From positions 1 to 33,749 of the forward strand of contig JAFGEF010000077.1 of the NCBI GenBank assembly GCA_016931715.1: a stretch of 33,749 nucleotides of DNA, written 5' to 3'. Of this stretch, positions 25,180 to 33,715 are shown in pieces; within the stretch, counting starts at the first letter, position 1, and each line of letters opens with the position of its first letter. Under the pieces are notes generated by a model that was not told the origin of the DNA, did no database searches, and worked only from the letters and a program-made list of their open reading frames with translations. Made by a program: the position numbers and the translations under genes. Source of the DNA: Sedimentisphaerales bacterium (GTDB lineage: Bacteria; Planctomycetota; Phycisphaerae; Sedimentisphaerales; Anaerobacaceae).

Positions 25180-26640
25180 ATGGAATCCGAATTACAGAAA
25201 AAGATATCAATTGGGGAAAAAGTAGGTTTTGCCTGTGGCGACTTGGCCTCGAATCTTTTTTTCCAAACATTCATGACATTCATGCCGATTTTCTACACAG
25301 ATATATTCGGATTAAAAGCCAGCACATTGATATGGATGTTCTTAGTCAGTAAAATCTTCGATGCGGTTAATGACCCGATTATGGGCATGGTTGCCGATAG
25401 AACCGAAACCAGGTGGGGAAAATACAGGCCTTATCTGTTATTTGGCGCAATACCTTTTGGAATAATGGGTATTTTGACATTTACAACTCCTCATTTTTCA
25501 TACGGTTACAAGGTTCTGTATGCTTTTATAACCTATAACGCTGTTATGATGCTTTATACTCTTGTTAATGTGCCCTATTGCTCACTTATGGGTGTAATGA
25601 CATCAAATACGGCAGACCGAACTGTGCTTTCTTCATATCGATTCGTTGGTGTCTTTATCGGGCAATTGATAGTAATGACCGCTGTGACTTTGCTTCCCGG
25701 AATACTTGGGGGCGATGTTGATGGTAAGGCGACAGCAAAAGGATTCCAAATAACAATGACAATTCTTTCTGTCATAGCTATTGTTTTACTTTATATAACT
25801 TTCTTTACTGCAAAAGAACGTGTCCACCCGCCCAAGGGACAAAGAAATCCCATGAGGCAGGACCTGGTAGATTTGATAAGAAATGTTCCCTGGCTGATGA
25901 TTGGCTTCGCAACTTTCTTCCAGTTAATTTTCGTCGCTATACAAAGCAGTGCCAGAACATATTATTTCAAGTATTATGTTAACGCCGGAGATGTATCTTT
26001 ATTTTATATCTTTAAGCCCGAAGGCGGCTGGTCATCAGATGGGCTATTAAGAACTTATTTGATATCCGGAGCTATCCTTACAATTATTGGAGTAATTGCA
26101 ACCAAGTATATCAGCAGGATTTTTGGCAAGGCATTTACTTATTGGGGCTTTTTAGCTATAGGCGGTATAACAACTGCACTCTATTATTATTTGAAACCAG
26201 AAAACCTTAACCTTATTTTTATTGTCAATTTCATCAGGTGTTTTGCATTAGGACCGGTTTCTGCTATGCAGTGGGCTATGTTCACAGACTGTGCTGATTA
26301 TAATGAATGGAAAACAGGCAGACGTTCCACAGCGCTGATGATGGCTGCTTCGCTGTTTTTCCTGAAATTTGGTCTGGCGCTTGGTGCAGCCGCGATAGGC
26401 TGGATTCTTGATGTGTATGGTTATATTGGAAAGACAGTAGTAGATGGAGTAGAAATTCCAGCGCCGGCAACACAATCGGCAGAAGCAGTACATGGTATTC
26501 TTATGCTGAACAGTATTTATCCTGCGATTTTTGTCTTGCTCGGTGTTGCTGTGATGATCGCATATCCTTTGAGCACCAAGAAAATGCTGGAAATTGAAAC
26601 TGATTTGCTCGCTCGTCGCAAACAAGAAGAAAAACCATAA
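25180..26640 (+). CDS. GPH-family (MelB/XynP-like) sodium- or proton-coupled oligosaccharide symporter
   Basis: 486-residue polytopic membrane protein of the glycoside-pentoside-hexuronide:cation symporter family. The N-terminal 'IGEKVGFACGDLASNLFFQTFMTFMPIFYTDIFGLKA' and the loop 'KIFDAVNDPIMGMVADRTETRWGKYRPYLLFGAIPFG' are family signatures. The aspartates in this loop correspond to cation-site helices of MelB. Central 'GQRNPMRQDLVDLIRNVPWLMI' and late 'CADYNEWKTGRRSTALMMAASLFFLKFG' are also typical. It probably imports xylo-oligosaccharides. The following genes encode only cytoplasmic glycosidases. First gene of its operon, 77 bp before GH10. AAAGGAGTG (25166-25174) is a strong ribosome site. 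Confidence 0.92.
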   Translation: MESELQKKISIGEKVGFACGDLASNLFFQTFMTFMPIFYTDIFGLKASTLIWMFLVSKIFDAVNDPIMGMVADRTETRWGKYRPYLLFGAIPFGIMGILTFTTPHFSYGYKVLYAFITYNAVMMLYTLVNVPYCSLMGVMTSNTADRTVLSSYRFVGVFIGQLIVMTAVTLLPGILGGDVDGKATAKGFQITMTILSVIAIVLLYITFFTAKERVHPPKGQRNPMRQDLVDLIRNVPWLMIGFATFFQLIFVAIQSSARTYYFKYYVNAGDVSLFYIFKPEGGWSSDGLLRTYLISGAILTIIGVIATKYISRIFGKAFTYWGFLAIGGITTALYYYLKPENLNLIFIVNFIRCFALGPVSAMQWAMFTDCADYNEWKTGRRSTALMMAASLFFLKFGLALGAAAIGWILDVYGYIGKTVVDGVEIPAPATQSAEAVHGILMLNSIYPAIFVLLGVAVMIAYPLSTKKMLEIETDLLARRKQEEKP

Positions 26641-26717
26641 ATTGGAAGAGGAGACCTCTGTCTGAAAGCTTGTTTTTTCGCAGTTGAAAAGCTGTAAAAA
26701 AACAATAAGGAAATACT

Positions 26718-27779
26718 ATGGAAACGCAGAACACTATACCTGCACTGAAAAATGTTTTTAGGAACGATTTTGTTATAGGTGCGGCCTTGAGCATTGATCA
26801 GCTTACCGGAAAAGAGCCCGACTCTATCGCTCTTGTCGAAAAACATTTCAACACGATAACGCCGGAAAACATCATGAAATGGGAAGTTATTCATCCTGAA
26901 CCGGATAAATATAATTTCGAGCCGGCAGACCTTCTTGTATCTCTTGCCCAAAAAAATAATATGCAGGTAGTTGGTCACAATCTTGTCTGGCACAATCAGA
27001 CACCAAAGTGGGTTTTCGAGGACAACAATGGTAAGCCGCTTAGCCGCAACGCCCTGCTTGATAGAATGAAAGAGCATATCTTCACTGTGATGGGACGTTA
27101 TAAAGGCAAAATATTCGCATGGGATGTTGTCAATGAAGCGATTATTCCGGACGGCCAGTACAGGAGAAGCAAATGGTTCGACATTATCGGCCAGGATTAT
27201 TTGGTCAAGGCTTATGAATTCGCACGGGAGGCTGACCCGAGCGCGGAACTCTATTACAATGAATACAATATGTGGAAAGTTCCGCAATGCGTGGGTGTTA
27301 TAAGCTTAATCAGATACCTTCAATCGAACGGAGTCAAAGTCGATGGCCTCGGCATACAGGGACACTGGGCTCTCGATGTTCCAACCCACGAGCAGCTTGA
27401 GACACAGTTCAAGTCACTTTCTACTCTGGGCATTAAACTGATGATTACCGAGTTGGATGTATGCGTACTTCCTTTCGCTGACGACTATCACAATTTGAGA
27501 GACCTTTCATCACTGCCGCCCGAAGAGCAAAAAAGAATGAGTCCCTATCCGGACGGAATGCCGGAGGTGGTTCAAAAACGACTTGCCGACCGGTACGTTG
27601 AATTATTTTCGATGTTCCTCAAATATAACATGCGCCGCGTGACATTCTGGGGTGTACAGGACGGCCAGTCATGGCGAAGCTACATGCCCATAAGAGGCAG
27701 GAAGGATTATCCTCTATTATTCGACCGCCAGTGCAGGCCAAAAACTGCTTTCGATGCTGTTGTCAAATTAAGGCAATAA
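26718..27779 (+). CDS. Intracellular GH10 endo-beta-1,4-xylanase
   Basis: 353 residues, a single GH10 TIM barrel without signal peptide or accessory modules, hence cytoplasmic like Geobacillus IXT6. Substrate-cleft motifs 'ENIMKWEVIHPEPDKYNFEPAD' and 'VGHNLVWHNQTPKWVF' are present. The acid/base is Glu140 in 'WDVVNEA' and the nucleophile Glu245 in 'MITELDV'. C-terminal 'RRVTFWGVQDGQSW' completes the cleft. It would shorten imported xylo-oligosaccharides (or aldouronic acids) to units for the GH3 and GH116 enzymes. It lies between the GPH symporter and the PfkB-family kinase. ATG 26718 follows AAGGAAA. Confidence 0.94.
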   Translation: METQNTIPALKNVFRNDFVIGAALSIDQLTGKEPDSIALVEKHFNTITPENIMKWEVIHPEPDKYNFEPADLLVSLAQKNNMQVVGHNLVWHNQTPKWVFEDNNGKPLSRNALLDRMKEHIFTVMGRYKGKIFAWDVVNEAIIPDGQYRRSKWFDIIGQDYLVKAYEFAREADPSAELYYNEYNMWKVPQCVGVISLIRYLQSNGVKVDGLGIQGHWALDVPTHEQLETQFKSLSTLGIKLMITELDVCVLPFADDYHNLRDLSSLPPEEQKRMSPYPDGMPEVVQKRLADRYVELFSMFLKYNMRRVTFWGVQDGQSWRSYMPIRGRKDYPLLFDRQCRPKTAFDAVVKLRQ

Positions 27780-27802
27780 TGATTTAATAAAAGATTGAAA
27801 AA

Positions 27803-27824
27803 CCGGATCAAAGTTGAAATCCGG
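27803..27824 (+). repeat. GC-rich stem-loop between GH10 and PfkB-kinase genes
   Basis: Perfect 6-bp arms CCGGAT (27803-27808) and ATCCGG (27819-27824) flank a 10-base loop in the 87-bp intergenic gap. No U-run follows, so termination is doubtful. An mRNA processing or stability element is possible. Confidence 0.35.
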
Positions 27825-27866
27825 ATATTATACAAAAGTTTTAACATTTTATTTTAGGATTATTGA

Positions 27867-29081
27867 ATGAAGAAAAAAGATATTGAAATTGTAGCAGCCG
27901 GACATACTTGTCTTGACTTGATACCGGCTTTTACAATCGATGGTAAAGTGGACAAGATGACAGATGTTCTTGTTCCAGGCAAAATGATTAATATGGGAAA
28001 ATGTGTCGTTGTAGGAGGCGGTCCTGTCACAAATGCCGGCGTATCAATCAGAAGGCTCGGCGTCAAAACTGAACTAATAGGAAAAATCGGCGATGATGAT
28101 TTCGGCAAGCAGATACTGGCATGGTATGAAGAGCACGAAGGTCACTTTGAAGGTCTTAAGGTCGTAGAGGGTGAATCTACATCCTACACCATCGCTATTT
28201 GCATTCCCGGCATTGACCGTTTCTATCTGCATCACTGTGGAGCAAATGATACATTCTACTATGATGATATGAATTTCAAGCTTATCGAGCGTTCCAAGCT
28301 GATGCTTTTCGGTTATCCGCCATGGATGAAGAAACTTTACAGCGGCACCGGTGCGGAACTGACTAAGATTCTCAAAAAGACCAAAGAACTGAAAAGCACC
28401 ACGGTACTGGACCTGTCCATTCCGGATGTCAACAGCGAAGCAGGACAGGCAGACTGGAAAGCCATTCTCAAGAACTGGGTGCCGCTTACTGATATCATGG
28501 TTCCCAGCGCCGAAGAGATGTTCTTTTTCCTGCACAAGGAAGAATTTCTGGATAAGAAGTCCAAACTCAAAGACAAGCAGTGCGTTCTTGACCTCATGTC
28601 CGTAGAAAACATATCCACCCTTGCCAAAGAAATGATAGACATGGGTACGGGCGTGGCTATGGTCAAATGCGGCGTGCGCGGTCTTTATGTACGAACCGCC
28701 GGCAAGGACAGGCTCAGGGAATTTGGTGCCGCAGGTTGTGCGGATATTGATAACTGGGCGAATCGTGAACTATGGTTCCCGGTCTATGAAGAAGATAAAT
28801 TTGTCGGTGCCCTCGGCTCGGGTGATTCCGCAATAGCCGGATTCCTGTCCGCTTTTATAAGGAGTATGTCACTGGAAACCTGTTTGAGATATGCCAATGC
28901 CGCAGGCAGTATGAACGTAACTGTGCCGGATGGACTGACATGGAACAGAGGTTTCGACTATCTGACCAAACGTATCGAAGACGGCTGGAAAACAAAGCCG
29001 ATGACTATCAAAGATAAAGGCTGGAAATGTGAACGTGAATTCTGGGTGGGACCTGATAATAAAGGTAAATGGGAATCATAA
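27867..29081 (+). CDS. PfkB/ribokinase-family carbohydrate kinase, substrate unknown
   Basis: 404 residues, longer than usual ribokinases (about 300-330), no signal peptide. The N-terminal 'VAAGHTCLDLIPAF' and 'VVVGGGPVTNAGVSIRRLGVKTELIGKIGDDDFG' form the first PfkB signature. The C-terminal signature reads 'VGALGSGDSAIAGFLSAFI', with the catalytic base Asp320 in GSGD. The usual Asp-Thr before the anion hole (DTxGAGD) is replaced. An extra C-terminal tail of about 35 residues ('DKGWKCEREFWVGPDNKGKWE') is unusual. It would phosphorylate a sugar or sugar derivative with ATP. Since an FGGY kinase (probably xylulokinase) follows the operon, this one may act on another product of the imported oligosaccharide. 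GH3 starts 24 bp after its stop. Confidence 0.87.
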   Translation: MKKKDIEIVAAGHTCLDLIPAFTIDGKVDKMTDVLVPGKMINMGKCVVVGGGPVTNAGVSIRRLGVKTELIGKIGDDDFGKQILAWYEEHEGHFEGLKVVEGESTSYTIAICIPGIDRFYLHHCGANDTFYYDDMNFKLIERSKLMLFGYPPWMKKLYSGTGAELTKILKKTKELKSTTVLDLSIPDVNSEAGQADWKAILKNWVPLTDIMVPSAEEMFFFLHKEEFLDKKSKLKDKQCVLDLMSVENISTLAKEMIDMGTGVAMVKCGVRGLYVRTAGKDRLREFGAAGCADIDNWANRELWFPVYEEDKFVGALGSGDSAIAGFLSAFIRSMSLETCLRYANAAGSMNVTVPDGLTWNRGFDYLTKRIEDGWKTKPMTIKDKGWKCEREFWVGPDNKGKWES

Positions 29082-29105
29082 ACAACAATTACACAGGAGA
29101 TAAAA

Positions 29106-30941
29106 ATGTCAAAAATAAAAACAAACACAAAAGCAAGAGATGCGTTTGTAAGTAAAATATTAGCAAAAATGAGCCTTGAGGAAAAGGTCGGCCAGCTTTT
29201 AACCTTTACATGGCGAGGAACACTATTAACGCCGAGCGGCGTCGAGCAAATCACTAAACTTCATTGCGGCGGACTTTGTCTTGAGCCATACGCATTGGAA
29301 ACCTGCAAGAACCTGTACTGGGGTAATTCTCAGGTTGATAAGACCTTCAAGAAACCGAAAGATTATTTCGACATTGCCCATACATATTTCGCAGGCAGAA
29401 GTTTCGGGCTCAGCATTACACCGGGCGAATACACAGAAAAACTTAATCAGCTTCAGAAAATCGCAATGGCTCGGCCATCAGGTATTCCTTTACATATGAC
29501 AATTGATATGGAAGGTGACTTCAAGAACGATTATACATCCGGCGGTATTCGGCAGTTCTTACCGCCCATGGGCATGGCAGCTATCGGTGACCTTAAACTG
29601 ACGTACCAGGTTGCCAACACTCTCGCGAAGATATGCAGTAATATTGGCGTAACTCAGTTTTACCATCCGGTTTGCGACTGCAACACGAACCCGAAGAATC
29701 CGGAAATCGGCGTCAGGTCATTCAGTGACGATCCGGAAGTTTGCGCCGCTCACGTAGCCGCAACCGTTAAAGGTTATCAGGACGCCAACATCGCCGCAAC
29801 AGGCAAGCATTATCCCGGCCGCGGCTCTTCAGGAACAGATGCACACGACGTGCTTGAAATTCTGAACCTTAGCAAGCAGAGAATGAAGGATGTTGATTTA
29901 GTGCCGTTCAAATCCGCGATAGATGCCGGCTGTATGGCAATTATGACCGGCCATTCGGTTTACCCTTCTTATGATAAAAATTATCCAACGACTTTGTCGA
30001 AGATACTGCTGACCGACCTGCTAAAAGGCGAGCTTGGCTTCGATGGAGTGATTGTTTCAGATGCTATCGGCATGGCAGCAATTCTTAAGAAGTGGCCGCT
30101 GCCCAAGGCTTGTGCTATGGCTATCGCTGCCGGATGCGATACCATCCTGCTCAAAGCAGATGACGAATCGAGGGCACAGTGCTTCTTTGGTATCAAACGG
30201 GCAGTGGAAACAGGCGAACTGGCTGAAGAGCGTCTCAATGATGCGGTAACTCGCCTGTTGCGCATGAAATACGACCAGGGCTTATTCAAGACCGCCGGCA
30301 GGAATGACCCGAAAAAGGCACAAGATTATAACTTTAGCAAGTCGGTAGTCGATCTCTGCTGGGATACTTCCAGAAAGGCTCAAATTATTGTTCGCAATAA
30401 CAATAAGATGCTGCCCCTGAATAAGAACAAAAAAATCATGGTAGTCGAGCAGCGTATCCCGTACGAGTTCGTAGGCAAGGATACATATAATCATACACAT
30501 GTGTTCTGTGAAGAGATGTACAAGTACGCACAGGACCTTATCCTTGTCGATACAGGTTTCGCCGCTACAGCCGAAGAAATTAAAGAGTGCCTAACACTCG
30601 CAAAGCAGGCAGACGTGGTAGTTATGACCAACTATTACGCCCGAATTGTCAAGACCGGCAACAACCAGTTACTTGCACACAAACTCAAAGCCGCCGGACA
30701 CAAGGTCGTTATAGTTACCAACTATCCCTATATACAGGGTACGACCGATGATGCCGATGCGGTGGTTTGCAACTTCAGCGGCACGCCTGATTCCATCAGA
30801 ATTTCGGCCGGCGTGCTTTTCGGCAAGATAAAACTGTCAACTTCCACTAAGATTCCGGTCAAACTCGAAGGCCAGAAAGCAGCTCCAGTGAAAAAACTGA
30901 AAGCCGCCAAGGCCGGCCCGATAGGTCTGTCTTTTTGTTAG
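29106..30941 (+). CDS. Intracellular GH3 glycoside hydrolase (NagZ-like His/Asp dyad)
   Basis: 611 residues, no signal peptide, with the N-terminal GH3 barrel and a C-terminal alpha/beta domain (about 410-600). The nucleophile is Asp319 in 'GVIVSDAIGM'. 'KHYPGRGSSGTDAHDV' (Lys234-His235 then Asp245-Ala-His247) corresponds to the K-H-F-P-G-H-G...D-x-H loop of NagZ/YbbD-type beta-N-acetylglucosaminidases, which use a His/Asp dyad as acid/base. The closest family match by motif is thus the NagZ-like branch, although the neighbours (GH10, GH116, xylulokinase) suggest beta-xylosidase or beta-glucosidase work. Some enzymes of this branch act as phosphorylases. Operon position: 24 bp after the kinase, 56 bp before GH116. 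AGGAGA precedes the ATG. Confidence 0.9.
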   Translation: MSKIKTNTKARDAFVSKILAKMSLEEKVGQLLTFTWRGTLLTPSGVEQITKLHCGGLCLEPYALETCKNLYWGNSQVDKTFKKPKDYFDIAHTYFAGRSFGLSITPGEYTEKLNQLQKIAMARPSGIPLHMTIDMEGDFKNDYTSGGIRQFLPPMGMAAIGDLKLTYQVANTLAKICSNIGVTQFYHPVCDCNTNPKNPEIGVRSFSDDPEVCAAHVAATVKGYQDANIAATGKHYPGRGSSGTDAHDVLEILNLSKQRMKDVDLVPFKSAIDAGCMAIMTGHSVYPSYDKNYPTTLSKILLTDLLKGELGFDGVIVSDAIGMAAILKKWPLPKACAMAIAAGCDTILLKADDESRAQCFFGIKRAVETGELAEERLNDAVTRLLRMKYDQGLFKTAGRNDPKKAQDYNFSKSVVDLCWDTSRKAQIIVRNNNKMLPLNKNKKIMVVEQRIPYEFVGKDTYNHTHVFCEEMYKYAQDLILVDTGFAATAEEIKECLTLAKQADVVVMTNYYARIVKTGNNQLLAHKLKAAGHKVVIVTNYPYIQGTTDDADAVVCNFSGTPDSIRISAGVLFGKIKLSTSTKIPVKLEGQKAAPVKKLKAAKAGPIGLSFC

Positions 30942-30997
30942 GAAAGCTTAGAACTTCTGGATTTTCTTTTGTTTGCAGAAGGAAAGGATAATATAAA

Positions 30998-33532
30998 ATG
31001 CCAAAAAAATATAGCTTAAAGATAAGTGATGTTTTTACAATTTCGGGAAAACAGATTTCCGATATTTATGTCAAAAACAGGATGAAGGTTCATTTTCAGG
31101 GAATGTCAAAAACTCTTTGTTTCCCGCATACTATTGCCATACAGGGAGCACCGACCTGCTCGATAGGTTTGTCACCCGAAGGCTTGTACAACAGGGTGAA
31201 TAATGCCGGAAGGCTTATCCTGATGAACCAGAATGCAATTCAGTTTGCTTCTGCACCATTCATTTTCATTGACGGCAAATCCGTCATGCTCACTGCAAGA
31301 GACCCTGAGAAGGTCGAAGGTCCTGATGACATTCCTGCCATGAGAAATTACTATCATAAACCTATCGACGAGAAAAACGTCACGATTTCCATCGCTACGC
31401 CGTCCCTGGAAATGGTACTTAAAATGGGAAAGATCAGCGTAACGCGAAGACTAATCTCTCCGTTATTTGCAGAAAGACAACAAGCTTTGATGCCTCTTGG
31501 TGTTGAGGAATATGAGGTAACAAATTCCGGTAATAAAGCGGTCGAAGTTATCCTGGTTATTCCAAGGCCATCTCTTGTTAATCTCCAGGAAAAGGAATTG
31601 AAACCAACTGATCAGGATACTGTGTATGTATGCTCCGCTCCGGTGAAAGGCCATATACATGAAGAATTCGAATCTTCAGGTATTAAGGGTGTTGTAATGG
31701 CAAGTAAGGAATGCAGCGACAGGATGGTTATCGCCACGTCGAATGTAAAAGGTGTTTCAGTTGATACAAATCCTTATTTCTGTCTGAACTACCTCAAACA
31801 GGATTTGCTGGTTAACGAAGACGGCAGTTTTTACCGCAAGAGAGCTCCGCTTGTGAATCAGGATTATGGCGCTGCTATAAGCTTTAAATTCACGCTAAAA
31901 CCGAAAGCGACTGTAACAGTTCCGGTTGCTATTGGTTTGGATTTCCCGCAGCAGAGATATATAGACGGAAAAACTTTCGAGCGTAAATACGTTAATAGCT
32001 TTAAGAACGAAAAAACCAGGGCTGTTGACATGGCAAAACTGGCATTAAACAATTATTCCAAATGGCTCGATAAGACATTAACTGTTCAGAGCAGGATATT
32101 TGACATTATTAAAAGCAATCCTGCCTATAAGGCGGACAAAGCCGGTGCATCAAGATTGGCACGTTTGATTTTCAACGAGTTTAGTTTTCCCCTGTCAAAC
32201 GCGGCAATCTGGATTGAAGATAACAAAGGCAATGACATAGCCAGATTCCTTGAATGTTTCGACTATGCTTATATCGACCCATCAGACGTGGACTGGTATT
32301 CGATGGTTTTGCTTGTACTTTTCCCGGACATAGAAAAAGAGCTTTGCCAGAGTTTCATTAACTCTATCAACAGGGAAAATACCAATAAGCGTTATTATCA
32401 TTGGCATGCGCACAAACTCGAAGCCAAAAAGCATTTCGAGGATTATCCAGAGCAGTACGAGGGAGTGTCACTGACTCAGATATACGATGAAGTCAAAGTG
32501 AAAGGTGCAGTCTCTCACGATGTAGGCGCGATGCCGAAAGGGCATCCTCTTCGCAATGTCAGTGATTACGCATGGTACAATGATAACTACTGGATCGATC
32601 TTTTCCCGAAACTTACAACGAGAGTGCTTAGAAACATCAAGTTCACAGGCGATACGGAATTTTTGAAGAAAAACTGGGAAACACTTAAATTCGGTTTTGA
32701 GCATTTGATGACTCATGACCACGATGGAGACGGAATTCCCGAGGGCAATCCCGGTGAAGTTAAAAATACTTTCGATAATCTTACTCTCTTTGGCGTGGAT
32801 GCCTATGATGCTACCAGTTTTATGGCATGCTGCAAGGTGATGGCTTTAATGGCAGATATCATGAAAGATAAAGAAGCAAAGAAAGAATACGAAGAATCGC
32901 TTTCAAAAGCCTCTGCTGAATTTGAAAAGTTATGGAGAGAAAAGAAAAATAGTAAAGGTATGAAATTGGCGTATTACCTTACCTGTTACGACCAAAATAC
33001 AGGTCAGGAGAACACCGATGTTTGGCTAAACCAGCTTGATGGTATTTGGGCGCTTATCGCAATCGGAGAGGAGCCTTTTATACCAGCCGACAGAGCAAGA
33101 AAGATTCTCAAGACGATTTACGACAATAACCGCACCGCAATGGGCTGGGCTATGTGCCGGACAGAAGATGGCGGTAAGGTCGAATCGGAGCAGGGACAGG
33201 ACGTTTACACTACTTCCAATTATGTTTTTGCACAGCTTCTTGACTATTATGGCTTGACCAAAGAAAGCAAAGAAGTATATAAAGCAATGGATAAGGTTAT
33301 ATTCGAATACGCCAATTCGCTGATTTCTCCTGATAACCTTAGAGCTGAGTTTGAGCAGGAAATGGGAGAATCAAAACCCGGACCCCACTATATCGTGGCA
33401 GCTTATCCAAGACCAGGCGCAATTCTGACACAGATTGTAATGCAATTTATCAGGGACCGGCAAAAGAGAACTCGAAAAAATCAAGTTGACTCAAAACAGA
33501 TGATTTCCTTCCTAAAAACGCTAATGAAGTAA
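30998..33532 (+). CDS. GH116-family glycosidase (beta-xylosidase/beta-glucosidase type)
   Basis: 844 residues, no signal peptide. An N-terminal beta-sandwich (about 1-340) is followed by an (alpha/alpha)6 barrel (about 380-830), as in GBA2/SSO1353-like enzymes. The candidate nucleophile is Glu419 in 'ARFLECFDYAYIDPSDVDWYS'. The candidate acid/base is Asp593 in 'VKNTFDNLTLFGVDAYDATSFM', preceded by the family-typical 'DHDGDGIPEGN'. C-terminal 'TSNYVFAQLLDYYGL' and 'PGPHYIVAAYPRPGAI' fit the active-site wall. GH116 contains beta-glucosidases and beta-xylosidases. With GH10 and an FGGY kinase beside it, removal of xylose from xylo-oligosaccharides is likely. Last full gene of the operon. The next gene has its own promoter after a 183-bp gap. 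Confidence 0.85.
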   Translation: MPKKYSLKISDVFTISGKQISDIYVKNRMKVHFQGMSKTLCFPHTIAIQGAPTCSIGLSPEGLYNRVNNAGRLILMNQNAIQFASAPFIFIDGKSVMLTARDPEKVEGPDDIPAMRNYYHKPIDEKNVTISIATPSLEMVLKMGKISVTRRLISPLFAERQQALMPLGVEEYEVTNSGNKAVEVILVIPRPSLVNLQEKELKPTDQDTVYVCSAPVKGHIHEEFESSGIKGVVMASKECSDRMVIATSNVKGVSVDTNPYFCLNYLKQDLLVNEDGSFYRKRAPLVNQDYGAAISFKFTLKPKATVTVPVAIGLDFPQQRYIDGKTFERKYVNSFKNEKTRAVDMAKLALNNYSKWLDKTLTVQSRIFDIIKSNPAYKADKAGASRLARLIFNEFSFPLSNAAIWIEDNKGNDIARFLECFDYAYIDPSDVDWYSMVLLVLFPDIEKELCQSFINSINRENTNKRYYHWHAHKLEAKKHFEDYPEQYEGVSLTQIYDEVKVKGAVSHDVGAMPKGHPLRNVSDYAWYNDNYWIDLFPKLTTRVLRNIKFTGDTEFLKKNWETLKFGFEHLMTHDHDGDGIPEGNPGEVKNTFDNLTLFGVDAYDATSFMACCKVMALMADIMKDKEAKKEYEESLSKASAEFEKLWREKKNSKGMKLAYYLTCYDQNTGQENTDVWLNQLDGIWALIAIGEEPFIPADRARKILKTIYDNNRTAMGWAMCRTEDGGKVESEQGQDVYTTSNYVFAQLLDYYGLTKESKEVYKAMDKVIFEYANSLISPDNLRAEFEQEMGESKPGPHYIVAAYPRPGAILTQIVMQFIRDRQKRTRKNQVDSKQMISFLKTLMK

Positions 33533-33611
33533 GCAGTCTGTCATAAGAATTGCAAAAGTGTGATGTTTTATGCTGATTCCTGTGTTATAAAAGCATATTT
33601 ACATGCATCAG

Positions 33612-33657
33612 GTATTTTAAAATACTTCTTGAGTATCTTTTGATAAAAGGTTATAAT
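33612..33657 (+). promoter_or_regulatory. Candidate promoter with upstream palindrome for the FGGY kinase gene
   Basis: TTGAGT (33629-33634), a 17-bp spacer and TATAAT (33652-33657, a perfect -10) predict transcription from about 33664, about 50 nt before the ATG at 33716. A perfect 14-bp palindrome GTATTTTAAAATAC (33612-33625) ends 3 bp before the -35, a position where an activator or repressor could bind. Confidence 0.6.
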
Positions 33658-33715
33658 CCCGAAACTTTTGAACAAATGAGTTTTATACAACTATAAGTAA
33701 GGAATAAGAGTTACT

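Noticed and set aside
26517-27287. 256-codon open frame on the minus strand across the GPH/GH10 junction
   Set aside because: Antisense to two well-supported genes whose catalytic and signature motifs are intact. The translation has no recognisable motif and no convincing ribosome site.
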